This document shows, piece by piece, positions 25,062 through 34,808 of a DNA stretch of 64,000 bases. The notes under the pieces are model-generated. The model saw nothing but the letters and a program-made list of their open reading frames with translations, was not told the DNA's origin and made no database searches. Origin of the DNA: Paraburkholderia solitsugae. Lineage in GTDB: Bacteria > Pseudomonadota > Gammaproteobacteria > Burkholderiales > Burkholderiaceae. Position 1 is the first letter of the stretch. Each line of letters starts with the position of its first letter. The position numbers were made by a program, and so were the translations under genes. The stretch lies in assembly GCF_013177695.1 (NCBI RefSeq), contig NZ_WOEY01000079.1, positions 1 through 64,000 of the forward strand, read 5' to 3'.

Positions 25062-27344
25062 ATGCAGCAGCCAGAAGCCCTCGGCGGCCTGTCCCACTCG
25101 GGCGGAATCGACCACCGCGAACCCGAGCCGGACGGCGCATTCATCCCGACAGAAAACCTCAACGTCGCGAGCGCTACCCAGCACGTGCTGAAGTCTGGCG
25201 ACACCTTCATCGTCAACGACCCCCTCGGCGATATCACCGGCCACGACGACGGCCTGTTCGTCAACGACACCCGCGTCCTCTCGCAACTACGCCTAACCTT
25301 CGGCGGCCGCGCACCCTCGTTGCTGTCAGGCAGCGTCAGCAGCGACAACACCTCGTTCACCGCGCATCTGACCAATCGTCCCCTGCCGCCGCTCGGCGGC
25401 GACAGCACACCGGAAGGCGTGATCCACGTCGAACGGGTGCGCGTGCTCTCGGGCACCGTGCTCAACGAAGCCATCGAACTCACCAACTACGGTACTAGCG
25501 ACGCGGTCGTGCCGCTGTCCATCTCCTTTGCGAGCGACTTCCGCGACATGTTCGAAGTGCGCGGCCTCAAGCGCGACAAACAGGGCCGTGTCGAGCCGGC
25601 GCGCGTCGAAAATCGCGAGGTGCTGCTCGGCTATATCGGTCTCGATGACGTGGCGCGCAATGTGCAGATCGCCTTCTCGCCGGAGCCGGACAAGCTCTTC
25701 GCCGATCGCGCGGACTACACCGTCAAGCTGCCGGCGCAAGCGTGCGTGTCGATCTATCTGTCAGTCTCGGTGCAAGTGGTTGCGCAAGCCGACAAGCCCG
25801 CTGCGGGCGTCTCGCAACCCACGCACGCGGTGAGCGAAGCCCATCTGTCACAAATCGATGCAGAGCGGCCGCGCGTCGGCCGCGCTGCGGTGCGCGCCGC
25901 ACTGGTCGACGCCCACCTGGTGATGCGTGAACGGCGCCGCGTCACCGCGCGTGTGCGTTCGAGCAATCCGCTCTTCAACGCGTGGATCGACCGCTCGCTT
26001 GCCGACCTGGGGCTGCTGACTACCGATCTCGCCACGGGGCCGTATCCCTACGCCGGCATCCCGTGGTTTTCAACACCGTTCGGCCGCGATGCGATCATCA
26101 CGTCGTTGCAGACGCTGTGGCTGCAACCGAATCTGGCCGCGGGCGTGCTGCGCTTTCTCGCCGAACATCAGGCGCGCGACAATTCGCCGTTTCGTGACGC
26201 CGCGCCCGGCAAGATCATGCACGAGATGCGCAAGGGTGAAATGGCCGCCACCGGCGAAGTGCCGTTCGCGCTGTACTACGGCGGCGTCGACAGCACCCCG
26301 CTCTTCATCGTGCTGGCTGGCGCCTATGCTGAACGCACGGGGGACATCGCCCTGATCGACGAGTTGTGGCCGGCGTTGGAGCGCGCGGCGCAGTGGGTCT
26401 CGGGCGTCTGCGACAAGAACCGTTACGGTCTGCTGGACTATCAGCGCGAGTCCGATGGCGGTCTCGCCAATCAAGGCTGGAAGGACAGCCACGATTCGGT
26501 CTTCCACGCCGATGGCCGCTTCCCCGACGGTCCTATCGCACTCGTCGAAGTGCAGGCGTATGCGAGCGCGGCATTCGACACAATGGCTCACTTCGCCAAG
26601 CTGCGCGGCCTGCACGAACCGGCCAAGCAATACAGCGAACGTGCGAAGAAAATCCGTCAGTGCGTCGAAGAAAAGTACTGGATGGAAGAGTCCGGCTTCT
26701 ATGGCATCGCGCTCGACGGTCATGGCGAACTGTGCCGCGTGATGGCATCGAATGCGGGCCATTTGCTGGCCTTCGGTCTTCCCTCGCGCGAGCGCGGCGA
26801 AGCGGTGGTGCGTGCGCTCGACTCGACGCTGTTCCACACCGGCTGGGGCGTGCGGACGCTGGCCGCGAGCCAGGCGCGCTTCAACCCGATGGCGTATCAC
26901 AACGGCTCGGTCTGGCCGCACGACAACGCGCTCTGCGCACGCGGCCTGTCGCAATACGGCGGCAAGGCGGCGGCCGTGAGGCTACTGCAGGCGCTGTTCC
27001 AGGCGGCGGTCAATTTCGACATGCGCCTGCCCGAGCTGTTCTGCGGGTTCCCGCGGCGGCGCGGCGAGCCGCCCACCGCCTATCCGGTCGCCTGTCTGCC
27101 GCAAGCCTGGGCGGCGGGCTCGCCGTTCATGATGCTCGAAGCGTGTCTGGGCATCACGATCGATGCGACCCGGCGCGAGGTGGTCATCGAGCAGCCCATG
27201 CTGCCCGAGGGCATCGACTGGCTCGAAGTCGGCGACCTGAAGGTGGGGGATTCGTCGGTGTCGATCACGTTCCGGCGGATCGGCGACAAGGTGGTCGCGT
27301 CGGCGGCCGAGCAGGGCGACGTGCGGGTGGTCGCGCTTCTCTAG
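25062..27344 (+). CDS. Amylo-alpha-1,6-glucosidase / glycogen-debranching-type protein
   Basis: 760 residues. The N-terminal beta-rich debranching domain (about 30-330) contains KSGDTFIVNDPLGDI and DDGLFVNDTRVLS. The C-terminal (alpha/alpha)6 glucosidase barrel (about 360-740) has GIPWFSTPFGRDAIITSLQ, NQGWKDSHDSVF and AYHNGSVWPHDNAL, including likely catalytic acidic residues. It probably acts on alpha-1,6 or related oligosaccharide linkages in the cytoplasm. The frame extends upstream to 24729 through the repeat element, but the ATG at 25062 follows a TAGGAG site and starts the conserved part. No other glycogen or trehalose genes adjoin it. Confidence 0.88.
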   Translation: MQQPEALGGLSHSGGIDHREPEPDGAFIPTENLNVASATQHVLKSGDTFIVNDPLGDITGHDDGLFVNDTRVLSQLRLTFGGRAPSLLSGSVSSDNTSFTAHLTNRPLPPLGGDSTPEGVIHVERVRVLSGTVLNEAIELTNYGTSDAVVPLSISFASDFRDMFEVRGLKRDKQGRVEPARVENREVLLGYIGLDDVARNVQIAFSPEPDKLFADRADYTVKLPAQACVSIYLSVSVQVVAQADKPAAGVSQPTHAVSEAHLSQIDAERPRVGRAAVRAALVDAHLVMRERRRVTARVRSSNPLFNAWIDRSLADLGLLTTDLATGPYPYAGIPWFSTPFGRDAIITSLQTLWLQPNLAAGVLRFLAEHQARDNSPFRDAAPGKIMHEMRKGEMAATGEVPFALYYGGVDSTPLFIVLAGAYAERTGDIALIDELWPALERAAQWVSGVCDKNRYGLLDYQRESDGGLANQGWKDSHDSVFHADGRFPDGPIALVEVQAYASAAFDTMAHFAKLRGLHEPAKQYSERAKKIRQCVEEKYWMEESGFYGIALDGHGELCRVMASNAGHLLAFGLPSRERGEAVVRALDSTLFHTGWGVRTLAASQARFNPMAYHNGSVWPHDNALCARGLSQYGGKAAAVRLLQALFQAAVNFDMRLPELFCGFPRRRGEPPTAYPVACLPQAWAAGSPFMMLEACLGITIDATRREVVIEQPMLPEGIDWLEVGDLKVGDSSVSITFRRIGDKVVASAAEQGDVRVVALL

Positions 27345-27502
27345 ACACCCGTTGAAACACTTGTGACTTGCAAACGAAACTTGTCCTGAGTTCGCAATCA
27401 ATGTTGTCCTAGGCGCGACGGTTGAGTCGACGAATGAGCTTTTCCTCTCAGCGTTCGGGATAGGACGGTCGTCGCATCGCCGTTTTTTTATATAGCGACG
27501 CC
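27345..27502. other. Intergenic region after the glucosidase gene
   Basis: No gene. Two related short motifs, aaacttgtcc and aatgttgtcc, occur about 25 bases apart near 27380-27410 and resemble the spaced repeats at some insertion-sequence ends, but no second end or transposase is present. Confidence 0.3.
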
Positions 27503-27530
27503 AAAAAAAGACCGCCCAGATTGGCGGTCT
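27503..27530 (-). terminator. Intrinsic terminator for the first TetR gene
   Basis: On the minus strand an 8-bp stem (agaccgcc / ggcggtct, 6-base loop) is followed by a run of T residues. It lies about 80 bases past the stop of the TetR gene at 27614. Confidence 0.7.
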
Positions 27531-27613
27531 GCTTGCGAAGCGCTTGCGAGCGGTGGCTTCAGGGAGCTGGCGTTCGTCAAGCTGTGGCCTGAGGCTGGAA
27601 ATTGTCCACCCGA

Positions 27614-28387
27614 TCAGCGGACGCGCGGTTTTGCTCGATAGACCCTGACTTCCGGCTTACCAGTGGGTAACGGCAGCTGCGCAATTCGCTCCGCCTCCGC
27701 GCGCTTGAGTCCAAGTGCCTGTAGCACGACCGTCGCAACGCGCTCCGCAAAGTTTTGTTCACCGAGTCCAGATGCCTTCTGCCGTGGGATCGCTGGTGTG
27801 ACCGAGGCGGCAAAGTGCAGTTCAGCGGCGATCGCCGCGAAGATGATGCCCGTAACCGAAACGATGCACATGAAATGATCCGGGGCGACAAAGCGTTTTG
27901 CGGAAATGCCTCTTTGACTATCGCGCAGCAGTCGTTGGCCGAGACCCCAGCTAAGCGCATGCACCGAAAAACCCTCGCGGATCAGGAGTTGTCCCCACAC
28001 CGGCTCGCGGCGAGCGCGCATCAACGTATGGCGCACTGACACGGCGACCACTTCGGCCGGGTCAGACAGTCCGCCGGCGAGGTGATCAAGCGTATCTGCG
28101 AATTCCTCGAACACCCACTCGACGAGCGCGGCAAAGATCCCTTCCTTCGACTTGAAGTGGTTATAGAAGGAGCCAAAACCGACGTCTGCGGCCTCGGTAA
28201 TGTCGTTAATAGCCACGGAATCCGTTCCTCTTTCAGCCATCAGCCTGAGCGCGGCGTCGAGCAGGCGGGTGCGGGTCTCGCACTTGCGGCGGGTGCCGCG
28301 CGGCTGGCGCCCTTCGGTCGCCTGAGCCGGAGCTGGCAACTTCTGCGTGCGCTGCCGGGGTGCGCGGGAGTTCGGGGTATCAGGCAT
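27614..28387 (-). CDS. TetR/AcrR-family regulator (paralogue 1), divergent from the RND operon
   Basis: 257 residues: a basic disordered N-terminus, then the DNA-binding domain (RTRLLDAALRLMAERG, AINDITEAADVGFGSFYNHF), then a ligand domain containing FADTLDHLAGGLSDPAEV and RHTLMRARREPVWG. The start at 28387 has GGAG seven bases upstream; the frame opens nine codons earlier. It is strikingly similar to the regulator at 34809-35564. It faces the efflux operon across a 436-base gap holding a consensus promoter, so it most likely represses that operon and itself, released by a small hydrophobic ligand. Confidence 0.9.
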   Translation of the reverse strand: MPDTPNSRAPRQRTQKLPAPAQATEGRQPRGTRRKCETRTRLLDAALRLMAERGTDSVAINDITEAADVGFGSFYNHFKSKEGIFAALVEWVFEEFADTLDHLAGGLSDPAEVVAVSVRHTLMRARREPVWGQLLIREGFSVHALSWGLGQRLLRDSQRGISAKRFVAPDHFMCIVSVTGIIFAAIAAELHFAASVTPAIPRQKASGLGEQNFAERVATVVLQALGLKRAEAERIAQLPLPTGKPEVRVYRAKPRVR

Positions 28388-28436
28388 CACGGCTCCAAAT
28401 TTCTCTATTGTCATATCGTAGATTTAATCGTCATGA

Positions 28437-28465
28437 TTGACAATAGTATCAGTTATGGGTCTAAT
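28437..28465 (+). promoter_or_regulatory. Sigma-70 promoter P1, probably with TetR operator, for the efflux operon
   Basis: TTGACA at 28437-28442, a 17-base spacer and TCTAAT at 28460-28465. It is embedded in a 36-base block (28436-28471) that is 30/36 identical to the block at 35614-35649 before the hydroxylase operon. TGACA and TGTCA half-sites lie symmetrically at both ends of the block. The long leader to the adaptor gene (about 350 bases) is unusual. Confidence 0.6.
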
Positions 28466-28471
28466 GTCACT

Positions 28472-28823
28472 GTCGTGGGAGGATCAGTGACAGCATCGAC
28501 AGACGAATTGAGTAGCGACGTTGTCCGGAACCGGGCGTTGTAGCGCTGAAGACGAGTCGTCCACTGCCGTCCACGTCCACCAGCGCCGCGCTCGGGGCGA
28601 GGACCTGTTTTACGCTCGTTCTTTAGCTGTTTCGTGGGAGTGTGTCGCGTGCGATGACGAAGTATGAAGAGTTGCAAGCGGTTTGTAGCATAAGAGGCGA
28701 GTAGGAATACTAAATTATGGGCATGCCAAATCGAGCGCTAGCGCACATGACAAAGCATGCTGCCAGACGCACTGTGTCTTCCGATGCCTCGCCAATTTTT
28801 ATTAGTGGACCATCACCTGCCTT
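28472..28823. other. Leader region of the RND efflux operon
   Basis: About 350 bases between promoter P1 and the adaptor start, without a recognisable gene on either strand. A second inverted repeat, cactg / cagtg, flanks the right end of the P1 block (28468-28489). The leader may contain another promoter nearer the gene or an unrecognised regulatory structure. Confidence 0.35.
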
Positions 28824-30002
28824 GTGAACATCGTGAAACTTTCCGGTCTTAACGCGCAGACGCTTGCGCGTCCCTTCCTGTCGGCCGCCACCCGGCCATC
28901 CCTCCGAGGACGGCTTCTCATCGCGGCTTGCGGCGCAATCCTGCTCTCGGCGTGCCACCAGCGCGAAACGGCTCCCCCGGAGCTCAAACCTGTTGTCGCT
29001 CTCGCGATTCATCCCGATGGGCGCGCGGCCATCGCCTCGTTGCCGGCCCAGGTCGAAGCGCGGTACTCCACGCCCCTTTCGTTCAGGGTAGGAGGCAATG
29101 TCACCGAAAGGAACGTTCACCTCGGTGATACCGTCAAGGCGGGACAGACCGTTGCGCTGCTCGACCCTACCGATCTGCGCAATAACCTTGTCAATGCGCG
29201 CGCGCAGTTAGACGCCGCTGGACATCGCCTCGTGTACGCCAAACAGCAGCTCGATCGGGATAGAGCTCAGGCGCAGGCAAACCTGATTGCACCAGCGCAG
29301 ATGGAGCAGACCCAGGACGCCTACGCCACGGCGCTCGCGCAGCGCGATTCGGCCCTTGCCCAAATGGCGCTCGCCACCGATCACCTGCGTTACGCCGCGC
29401 TCACGGCAGACCACGACGGAGTCATCACGTCGGAGGACGCCGACACCGGCCAGAACGTTCAGGCAGCTCAAGCCGTCTATCACCTCGACTGGACGGGGGA
29501 CGTGGATATCGTCTGTGACGCGCCCGAACGGACACTTGGCGCATTGACCGTCGGCAGCAAGGCGAGCGTGAGCCTGTCCGCGCTGCCCGGCAAGACCTTC
29601 GAGGCGCGCGTGCGCGAGGTATCGCCCGCCGCCGACCCGCAAAGCCGCACCTGGCGCGTGAAGCTTACGCTGGCTGCGCCGAGCCCCGAAGTTCGCCTCG
29701 GCATGACGGCCAATGTTGTGTTCGATGCCGTCGGCGATGCGGCCGCGGCGCGTCCGTTCGCGCTGCCTGTGACGGCGCTCTTTCACAAAGGCGAGGATCC
29801 AGCGGTGTGGGTGGTGCGCGCCGGCAGCGACACCCTCGAACTGCGCCCTGTCAGCATCGCGCGCTACGACGAACGCACGGTCTCGGTCACCGGCGGCCTG
29901 CACGACGGCGACCGTGTCGTGATGCAAGGCGTTCACGCAGTGAGCGCAAACCAGCACGTGCAAGTCGTGGCCCCGCTGCATCCTGAGGATTTTTCGTCAT
30001 GA
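28824..30002 (+). CDS. RND efflux periplasmic adaptor subunit (membrane fusion protein)
   Basis: 392 residues. A lipoprotein-type signal (ILLSAC, Cys near 44) anchors it to the inner membrane. The barrel-sandwich hybrid begins SFRVGGNVTERNVHLGDTVKAGQ, followed by a helical hairpin (NLVNARAQLDAAGH through ALAQRDSALAQMALA) and a beta-barrel/membrane-proximal domain (LSALPGKTFEARVREVSPA). It bridges the pump to the outer-membrane channel. The start is GTG at 28824 with no strong ribosome-binding site, so the start is tentative. Its stop overlaps the pump start by 4 bases (ATGA). Confidence 0.92.
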   Translation: MNIVKLSGLNAQTLARPFLSAATRPSLRGRLLIAACGAILLSACHQRETAPPELKPVVALAIHPDGRAAIASLPAQVEARYSTPLSFRVGGNVTERNVHLGDTVKAGQTVALLDPTDLRNNLVNARAQLDAAGHRLVYAKQQLDRDRAQAQANLIAPAQMEQTQDAYATALAQRDSALAQMALATDHLRYAALTADHDGVITSEDADTGQNVQAAQAVYHLDWTGDVDIVCDAPERTLGALTVGSKASVSLSALPGKTFEARVREVSPAADPQSRTWRVKLTLAAPSPEVRLGMTANVVFDAVGDAAAARPFALPVTALFHKGEDPAVWVVRAGSDTLELRPVSIARYDERTVSVTGGLHDGDRVVMQGVHAVSANQHVQVVAPLHPEDFSS

Positions 30003-33000
30003 ACGCCCGCGACCCTGAAACCGCGCGCGACAGCGCGCCCGTCACCCCGTCCGACGCCGAAGCACATGGCGAAGGCGGTTTCAATCTCTCCGCCTGGGCG
30101 TTGCGCCATCAGCAGCTCGTCATCTTTCTGATCGGGCTTGCGACCCTGTTCGGCGTGATCGGTTATACGCAGCTTGCCCAGTCGGAGGACCCGCCGTTCA
30201 CGTTCCGGACCATGGTGGTCAAGACTTACTGGCCGGGCGCGACTGCCCGCGAGGTGCAGGAACAGATCACGGACCGGATCGGCCGTCAGTTGCAGGCCGC
30301 GCCGTACGTCGACAACATCAAGAGCTACTCGCGGCCCGGCGAATCGATGATCTTCTTCGCGATGAAGGACTCGGCCCCGGTCAAGGAGGTCCCTGAGACC
30401 TGGTACCAGGTGCGCAAGAAAGTGGGCGACGTCGCGGCGACGCTGCCCAAGGGGACGGTTGGACCGTTTTTCAACGACGAGTTCGGTGACGTCTACACGA
30501 ACATCTATGCGCTCGAAGGCGACGGCTTTACGCCGGCGCAACTGCACGACTACGCAGATCAGTTGCGCACGGTCCTGCTGCGCGTGCCCGGCGTCGCAAA
30601 GGTCGACTACTTTGGCGACCCGGACCAGCACATCTTCGTCGAAATATCGAATGCGGAGTTGACGCGGCTCTCCATCACGCCGCAGCAACTCGCCCAGGCA
30701 ATCGACGCACAAAATACCGTGGCGCCGGCCGGCACAATTGCGACGGCGGACGACCGGGTGTTCGTGCGACCGAGCGGCGCTTTCAAGGACGTGCAGGCGC
30801 TCGCCGACACGCTTCTCACCGTGAACAAACGCACATTCCGGCTCGGGGACATCGCAAAGATCACCCGCGGCTACGACGATCCGCCCGTCACCCAGATGCG
30901 CGTCGGGGGGCAGGCGGTTCTCGGCATCGGCGTCACAATGCAAAAGGGTGGCGACGTGATCAGCCTCGGCAAGGCGCTCGACGCAAAAGCCTCCGAACTC
31001 CAGGCGACCCTGCCGGCGGGGCTCAAGCTGACTCCCATATCGAGCATGCCGCACGCGGTCAAGCACTCGGTGGATGAGTTCGTCAGGTCGGTCGGCGAAG
31101 CGGTAGCGATCGTGCTGGTCGTGAGCCTGGTTTCGCTCGGCCTGCGCACCGGCATGATCGTTGTGATCACGATTCCGATCGTGCTGGCCGTGACGACGCT
31201 GTGCATGCATGTGTTCAATATCGGGCTGGACAAGGTTTCGCTCGGCACGCTCGTGCTCGCGCTGGGGCTGCTCGTCGACGACGCGATCATTGCCGTCGAA
31301 ATGATGGCCGTGAAACTCGAACAGGGCTGGAGCCGCACGCGCGCAGCGGCCTTCGCGTACACAAGCACGGCGTTCCCGATGCTGACGGGCACCCTCGTCA
31401 CGGTCTCGGGCTTCCTGCCGATCGCGCTCGCGAAATCGAGCACAGGCGAATATACGCGCTCGATCTTCGAAGTGTCGGCCATTTCGCTGATCGTTTCGTG
31501 GTTCGCTGCTGTCGTGCTGGTCCCGTTGCTGGGCTACCACATGCTGCCCGAGCGCAAGGGCCACGAAAGTGGCGGGCACCACCACGAGCACGATGTTTAC
31601 AACACCGGCTTCTACAAGCGCCTTTCGGGATGGGTCACATGGTGTATCGAGCGTCGCTGGGCCGTGCTTGGCGTCACTGCCGTACTCTTCGCCATCGCGA
31701 TGGCGGCCTTCACGCGCGTGCCGCAACAGTTCTTCCCGAACTCGGAACGGCCTGAGCTGCTCGTCGACCTGCGGCTGCCGGAAGGCGCCTCGTTCGAGGC
31801 GACGTTACGTGAGGCGAAGCGCCTGGAAAGGGTGCTCGACGGCAAGCCCGGGATCGAGCACTTCGTCGACTTTGTGGGTACCGGTGCACCGCGCTTTTAC
31901 CTTCCGCTCGACCAGCAGCTTCAGCAGCCAAACTTCGCTCAATTCGTGATCACGGCCAAAAGCGTCGAAAACCGCGACGAGTTGATGCACTGGCTCGATG
32001 CCAAACTCGGGAGAGAGTTTTCCGGCGCGCGCACGCGTGTCGCGCGGCTCGAGAACGGTCCGCCCGTGGGTTTCCCGATCAAGTTCCGCGTGAGTGGCAA
32101 CGATATTGCGACCGTGCGCTCGATTGCTGATAAGGTCGCCGACAAGGTCCGCGCCGATTCCCGCACGCGCGATGTGCAGTTCGACTGGGACGAGCCGGCG
32201 GAACGGTCGATCTCGTTCGAGATCGACCAGAACAGGGCGCACCAGCTTGGCGTCACGTCTGAGGACGTATCGAACTTCCTGGCCATGACGCTCTCGGGGT
32301 ACACGGTCACGCAGTTTCGTGTGCGGGACAAGCTGATCAACGTCGATCTGCGTGCGCCGGCGAGCGAGCGTGTCGATCCGGCGAAGCTCACGAGCCTCGC
32401 GATTCCGACGCCGAACGGCCCGGTACCGCTCGGTTCCCTCGGACACGTTCGAGACACGCTCGAGTACGGCGTGATCTGGCAGCGCGACCGGCAGCCGACG
32501 ATCACAGTGCAGGCCGACATTCGGGGCAACGCGCAGGGCATCGATGTGACTCGCGATATCGAGCACGCGCTCGCGGAGCAAAAAGCCACGCTGCCGGTCG
32601 GCTACCGCATCGAGGTGGGCGGCTCCGTCGAAGAAAGCGTGAAAGGCCAAACCTCGATCAACGCCGAGATGCCGCTCATGATCATCGCTGTGCTGACGCT
32701 GCTCATGATCCAGCTGAAGAGCTTCTCGCGGACGTTTATGGTCGTGCTGACAGCGCCGCTCGGGCTGATCGGCGTCGTGGCCGCGCTGCTCCTGTTCGGC
32801 AAGCCCTTTGGTTTCGTCGCGTTGCTAGGCGTGATTGCCATGTTCGGCATCATCATGCGCAACTCCGTGATTCTCGTCGACCAGATCGATCAGGACATCG
32901 TGGCGGGGCACGCGCGCTTCGACGCGATTATCGGTGCAACGGTGAGGCGTTTCAGGCCGATCATGCTGACGGCCGCCGCCGCCGTGCTCGCCTTGATTCC

Positions 33001-33172
33001 GCTCCTGCGCTCAGCGTTCTTCGGGCCCATGGCGACCGCGCTAATGGGTGGTATCACGATCGCCACGGTACTGACCATTTTTTTCCTGCCGGCACTCTAC
33101 GCGACGTGTTTCAGGATCCGGCGCGATGAGCGCGGGATGCAACAGGTCGTCGTTGAGCGTACGGAGATTTGA
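29999..33172 (+). CDS. RND-family efflux transporter, inner-membrane pump
   Basis: 1057 residues, the HAE-type RND length, with 12 membrane helices and two large periplasmic loops. Visible landmarks: ARVPQQFFP-like loop (TRVPQQFFPNSERPELLVDL), the helix-4 proton-relay LALGLLVDDAIIAVE with two aspartates, and the symmetric RNSVILVDQIDQD in the second half. A His-rich stretch (GHESGGHHHEHD) lies in the cytoplasmic loop before helix 7. It exports hydrophobic compounds using the proton gradient. Position between adaptor and channel genes completes a tripartite system; control by the neighbouring TetR is inferred. Confidence 0.95.
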   Translation: MNARDPETARDSAPVTPSDAEAHGEGGFNLSAWALRHQQLVIFLIGLATLFGVIGYTQLAQSEDPPFTFRTMVVKTYWPGATAREVQEQITDRIGRQLQAAPYVDNIKSYSRPGESMIFFAMKDSAPVKEVPETWYQVRKKVGDVAATLPKGTVGPFFNDEFGDVYTNIYALEGDGFTPAQLHDYADQLRTVLLRVPGVAKVDYFGDPDQHIFVEISNAELTRLSITPQQLAQAIDAQNTVAPAGTIATADDRVFVRPSGAFKDVQALADTLLTVNKRTFRLGDIAKITRGYDDPPVTQMRVGGQAVLGIGVTMQKGGDVISLGKALDAKASELQATLPAGLKLTPISSMPHAVKHSVDEFVRSVGEAVAIVLVVSLVSLGLRTGMIVVITIPIVLAVTTLCMHVFNIGLDKVSLGTLVLALGLLVDDAIIAVEMMAVKLEQGWSRTRAAAFAYTSTAFPMLTGTLVTVSGFLPIALAKSSTGEYTRSIFEVSAISLIVSWFAAVVLVPLLGYHMLPERKGHESGGHHHEHDVYNTGFYKRLSGWVTWCIERRWAVLGVTAVLFAIAMAAFTRVPQQFFPNSERPELLVDLRLPEGASFEATLREAKRLERVLDGKPGIEHFVDFVGTGAPRFYLPLDQQLQQPNFAQFVITAKSVENRDELMHWLDAKLGREFSGARTRVARLENGPPVGFPIKFRVSGNDIATVRSIADKVADKVRADSRTRDVQFDWDEPAERSISFEIDQNRAHQLGVTSEDVSNFLAMTLSGYTVTQFRVRDKLINVDLRAPASERVDPAKLTSLAIPTPNGPVPLGSLGHVRDTLEYGVIWQRDRQPTITVQADIRGNAQGIDVTRDIEHALAEQKATLPVGYRIEVGGSVEESVKGQTSINAEMPLMIIAVLTLLMIQLKSFSRTFMVVLTAPLGLIGVVAALLLFGKPFGFVALLGVIAMFGIIMRNSVILVDQIDQDIVAGHARFDAIIGATVRRFRPIMLTAAAAVLALIPLLRSAFFGPMATALMGGITIATVLTIFFLPALYATCFRIRRDERGMQQVVVERTEI

Positions 33173-33174
33173 TC

Positions 33175-34638
33175 ATGAACCTTGCCTATAAGACGTCCGT
33201 TCTCGCCGTGGCTACGGCGCTCGCGCTGACGGCCTGCTCGTTCGGTCCTGGTGGCGAGCCCCCGGCGATGCCTTCGCCCACGCATTATGGCGTGCAGGCG
33301 CAGCCGTCCAGGACTGTCGTGGCGGATGGCGTTGCGCAGCAGTTCGATATCGGCTCGGCGGCCGCTCCTCAATGGTGGCGGCTTTACCGGTCCGACGCGC
33401 TCGATGCGCTCGTCGAGGAAGGCCTGCGCAACAGTCCGACGCTTGCGGCTACGCAGCGGACGCTCTCTGCCGCGCAAGAGGAATTGCGCGCGCAGGTCGG
33501 TTCGTCCACGCTGCCTTCAGTCGACGCTGCCGCCCAGGTCGAGCGTGCGCGTTCACCGGTCGTGCCCGGCATCGGCCCCACCGAGGTACGCTATAACTTC
33601 TTCGCCGGTCAGATTCAGGCGCACTACACGTTCGATCTCTTTGGCGCGACGCGCTATGCCAACGCGGCGGCCGCCGCTCGCGTTAACGTGCAGGGGTACG
33701 AGCTGGAAGCGGCCCGGCGCGCGCTTGCCGCCAACATCGTCGGCACGGCGATCAATGTGGCGGCGCTCGATCGCCAGATCACGCTCACCGAACGGCTCGT
33801 CGCCGTGGCGAGCGAAACTGCAAACGAGGATCGGCAACGGTACGCGCTCGGGTCCATTTCGCACGTGCAGGCGCTCAACTCGACGCAAGATGCAGATTCG
33901 ATCGCGGCGAGTCTTCCGGCCGTGCGCCAGCAGCGCGCCACAGCCGTCCATGCGTTGGCGGTATTGATGGGCCGTACGCCGGATGACGCACCGGCCGTTC
34001 CGGACCTCGACAGTCTGTCGTTGCCTGACCATGTGCCCGTCGTCGTGCCGTCGGACCTGCTGCGTTCGCGTCCGGATATTCAGGCAGCCGATGCCGCCGT
34101 GAAGGCCGCCGCGGCCGACGTTGGCGCTGCGACCGCGCAACTCTTTCCGAGCCTGTCACTGACCGCCTCGATGGGTCGCGGGGGCTTTAGCTGGCCCGCG
34201 ATGCTCTCAGGTGCAGGCGGGCTCTGGGCGATTGGTGCGGGCCTGTCCCAGCCGCTCTTCCATGGTGGGGCGTTGTTCGCGCAACGCAGGGCCTCGATTG
34301 ATACCTACGATGCGACGGTTCTGCACTACAAGTCGACAGTTCTGTCGGCATTCCAGGATGTCGCGGATTCGCTTGCCGCACTGGACAATGACGCGCAGAC
34401 GCTGGCATCTGCCGAAAGAGCGGCACAGGCAGCCCATGCGGCATTCGACGAAACGGCGTCGCGCGCCCGCCTGGGTTCCCTGCCGTCAACGGCGCAGCAC
34501 GCTAGCGAGCAGCGGTTTCTCAACGCACAGCTTGGCGCCGCGCGCGCCGGGAGCCAGCGCATGAGCGATACCGCCGCACTCTTCCAGACGATGGGCGAAT
34601 TGCCTGCCGATCAGCCGCACGTGACGTCAAGAGAATGA
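33175..34638 (+). CDS. Outer-membrane efflux channel, NodT/OprM type
   Basis: 487 residues. Lipoprotein signal peptide ending LTAC, then two outer-membrane efflux protein repeats: PQWWRLYRSDALDALVEEGL starts the first, and PSDLLRSRPDIQAADAAVKAAAADVG is the classic hinge of the second. TolC-like trimeric channels of this family are lipid-anchored. The ATG at 33175 is chosen because it has GGAG upstream; an in-frame TTG at 33169 overlaps the pump stop. Third gene of the efflux operon, 2 bases after the pump gene. Confidence 0.93.
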   Translation: MNLAYKTSVLAVATALALTACSFGPGGEPPAMPSPTHYGVQAQPSRTVVADGVAQQFDIGSAAAPQWWRLYRSDALDALVEEGLRNSPTLAATQRTLSAAQEELRAQVGSSTLPSVDAAAQVERARSPVVPGIGPTEVRYNFFAGQIQAHYTFDLFGATRYANAAAAARVNVQGYELEAARRALAANIVGTAINVAALDRQITLTERLVAVASETANEDRQRYALGSISHVQALNSTQDADSIAASLPAVRQQRATAVHALAVLMGRTPDDAPAVPDLDSLSLPDHVPVVVPSDLLRSRPDIQAADAAVKAAAADVGAATAQLFPSLSLTASMGRGGFSWPAMLSGAGGLWAIGAGLSQPLFHGGALFAQRRASIDTYDATVLHYKSTVLSAFQDVADSLAALDNDAQTLASAERAAQAAHAAFDETASRARLGSLPSTAQHASEQRFLNAQLGAARAGSQRMSDTAALFQTMGELPADQPHVTSRE

Positions 34639-34639
34639 C

Positions 34640-34808
34640 CTTGTTTCCGTAGGTCGGCGAGAGCGTCGCGATGAACCGGGTCGCTCTCCATCGGGTGAAT
34701 CTGCCGGTGCCAAGTCAACCCAGACCAGTTTGTTATGCGAGATAGAGAGTAAGCCGTCGGGCGAACCAGTATGACCCCGGTCCATAACGCGTCTTGACTT
34801 CACCCGCC
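34640..34808 (-). pseudogene. Possible cupin-like remnant between the channel and TetR genes
   Basis: Short minus-strand segments look coding in two different frames: EVKTRYGPGSYWF, and after a shift SHNKLVWVDLAPADSP. These resemble parts of ChrR/DUF4437-type cupins, but the segments are short and interrupted. It is probably debris of a gene formerly downstream of the second TetR. Little more can be said. Confidence 0.3.

Noticed and set aside
27380..27420. Possible insertion-sequence end (aaacttgtcc and aatgttgtcc)
   Set aside because: Only two short imperfect motifs, no transposase and no opposite end found.
29933..31726. 597-residue minus-strand open frame antisense to the RND pump gene
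   Set aside because: Arg/His/Asp-rich composition typical of antisense frames in GC-rich genes; no motif and it covers the clearly real pump and adaptor genes.
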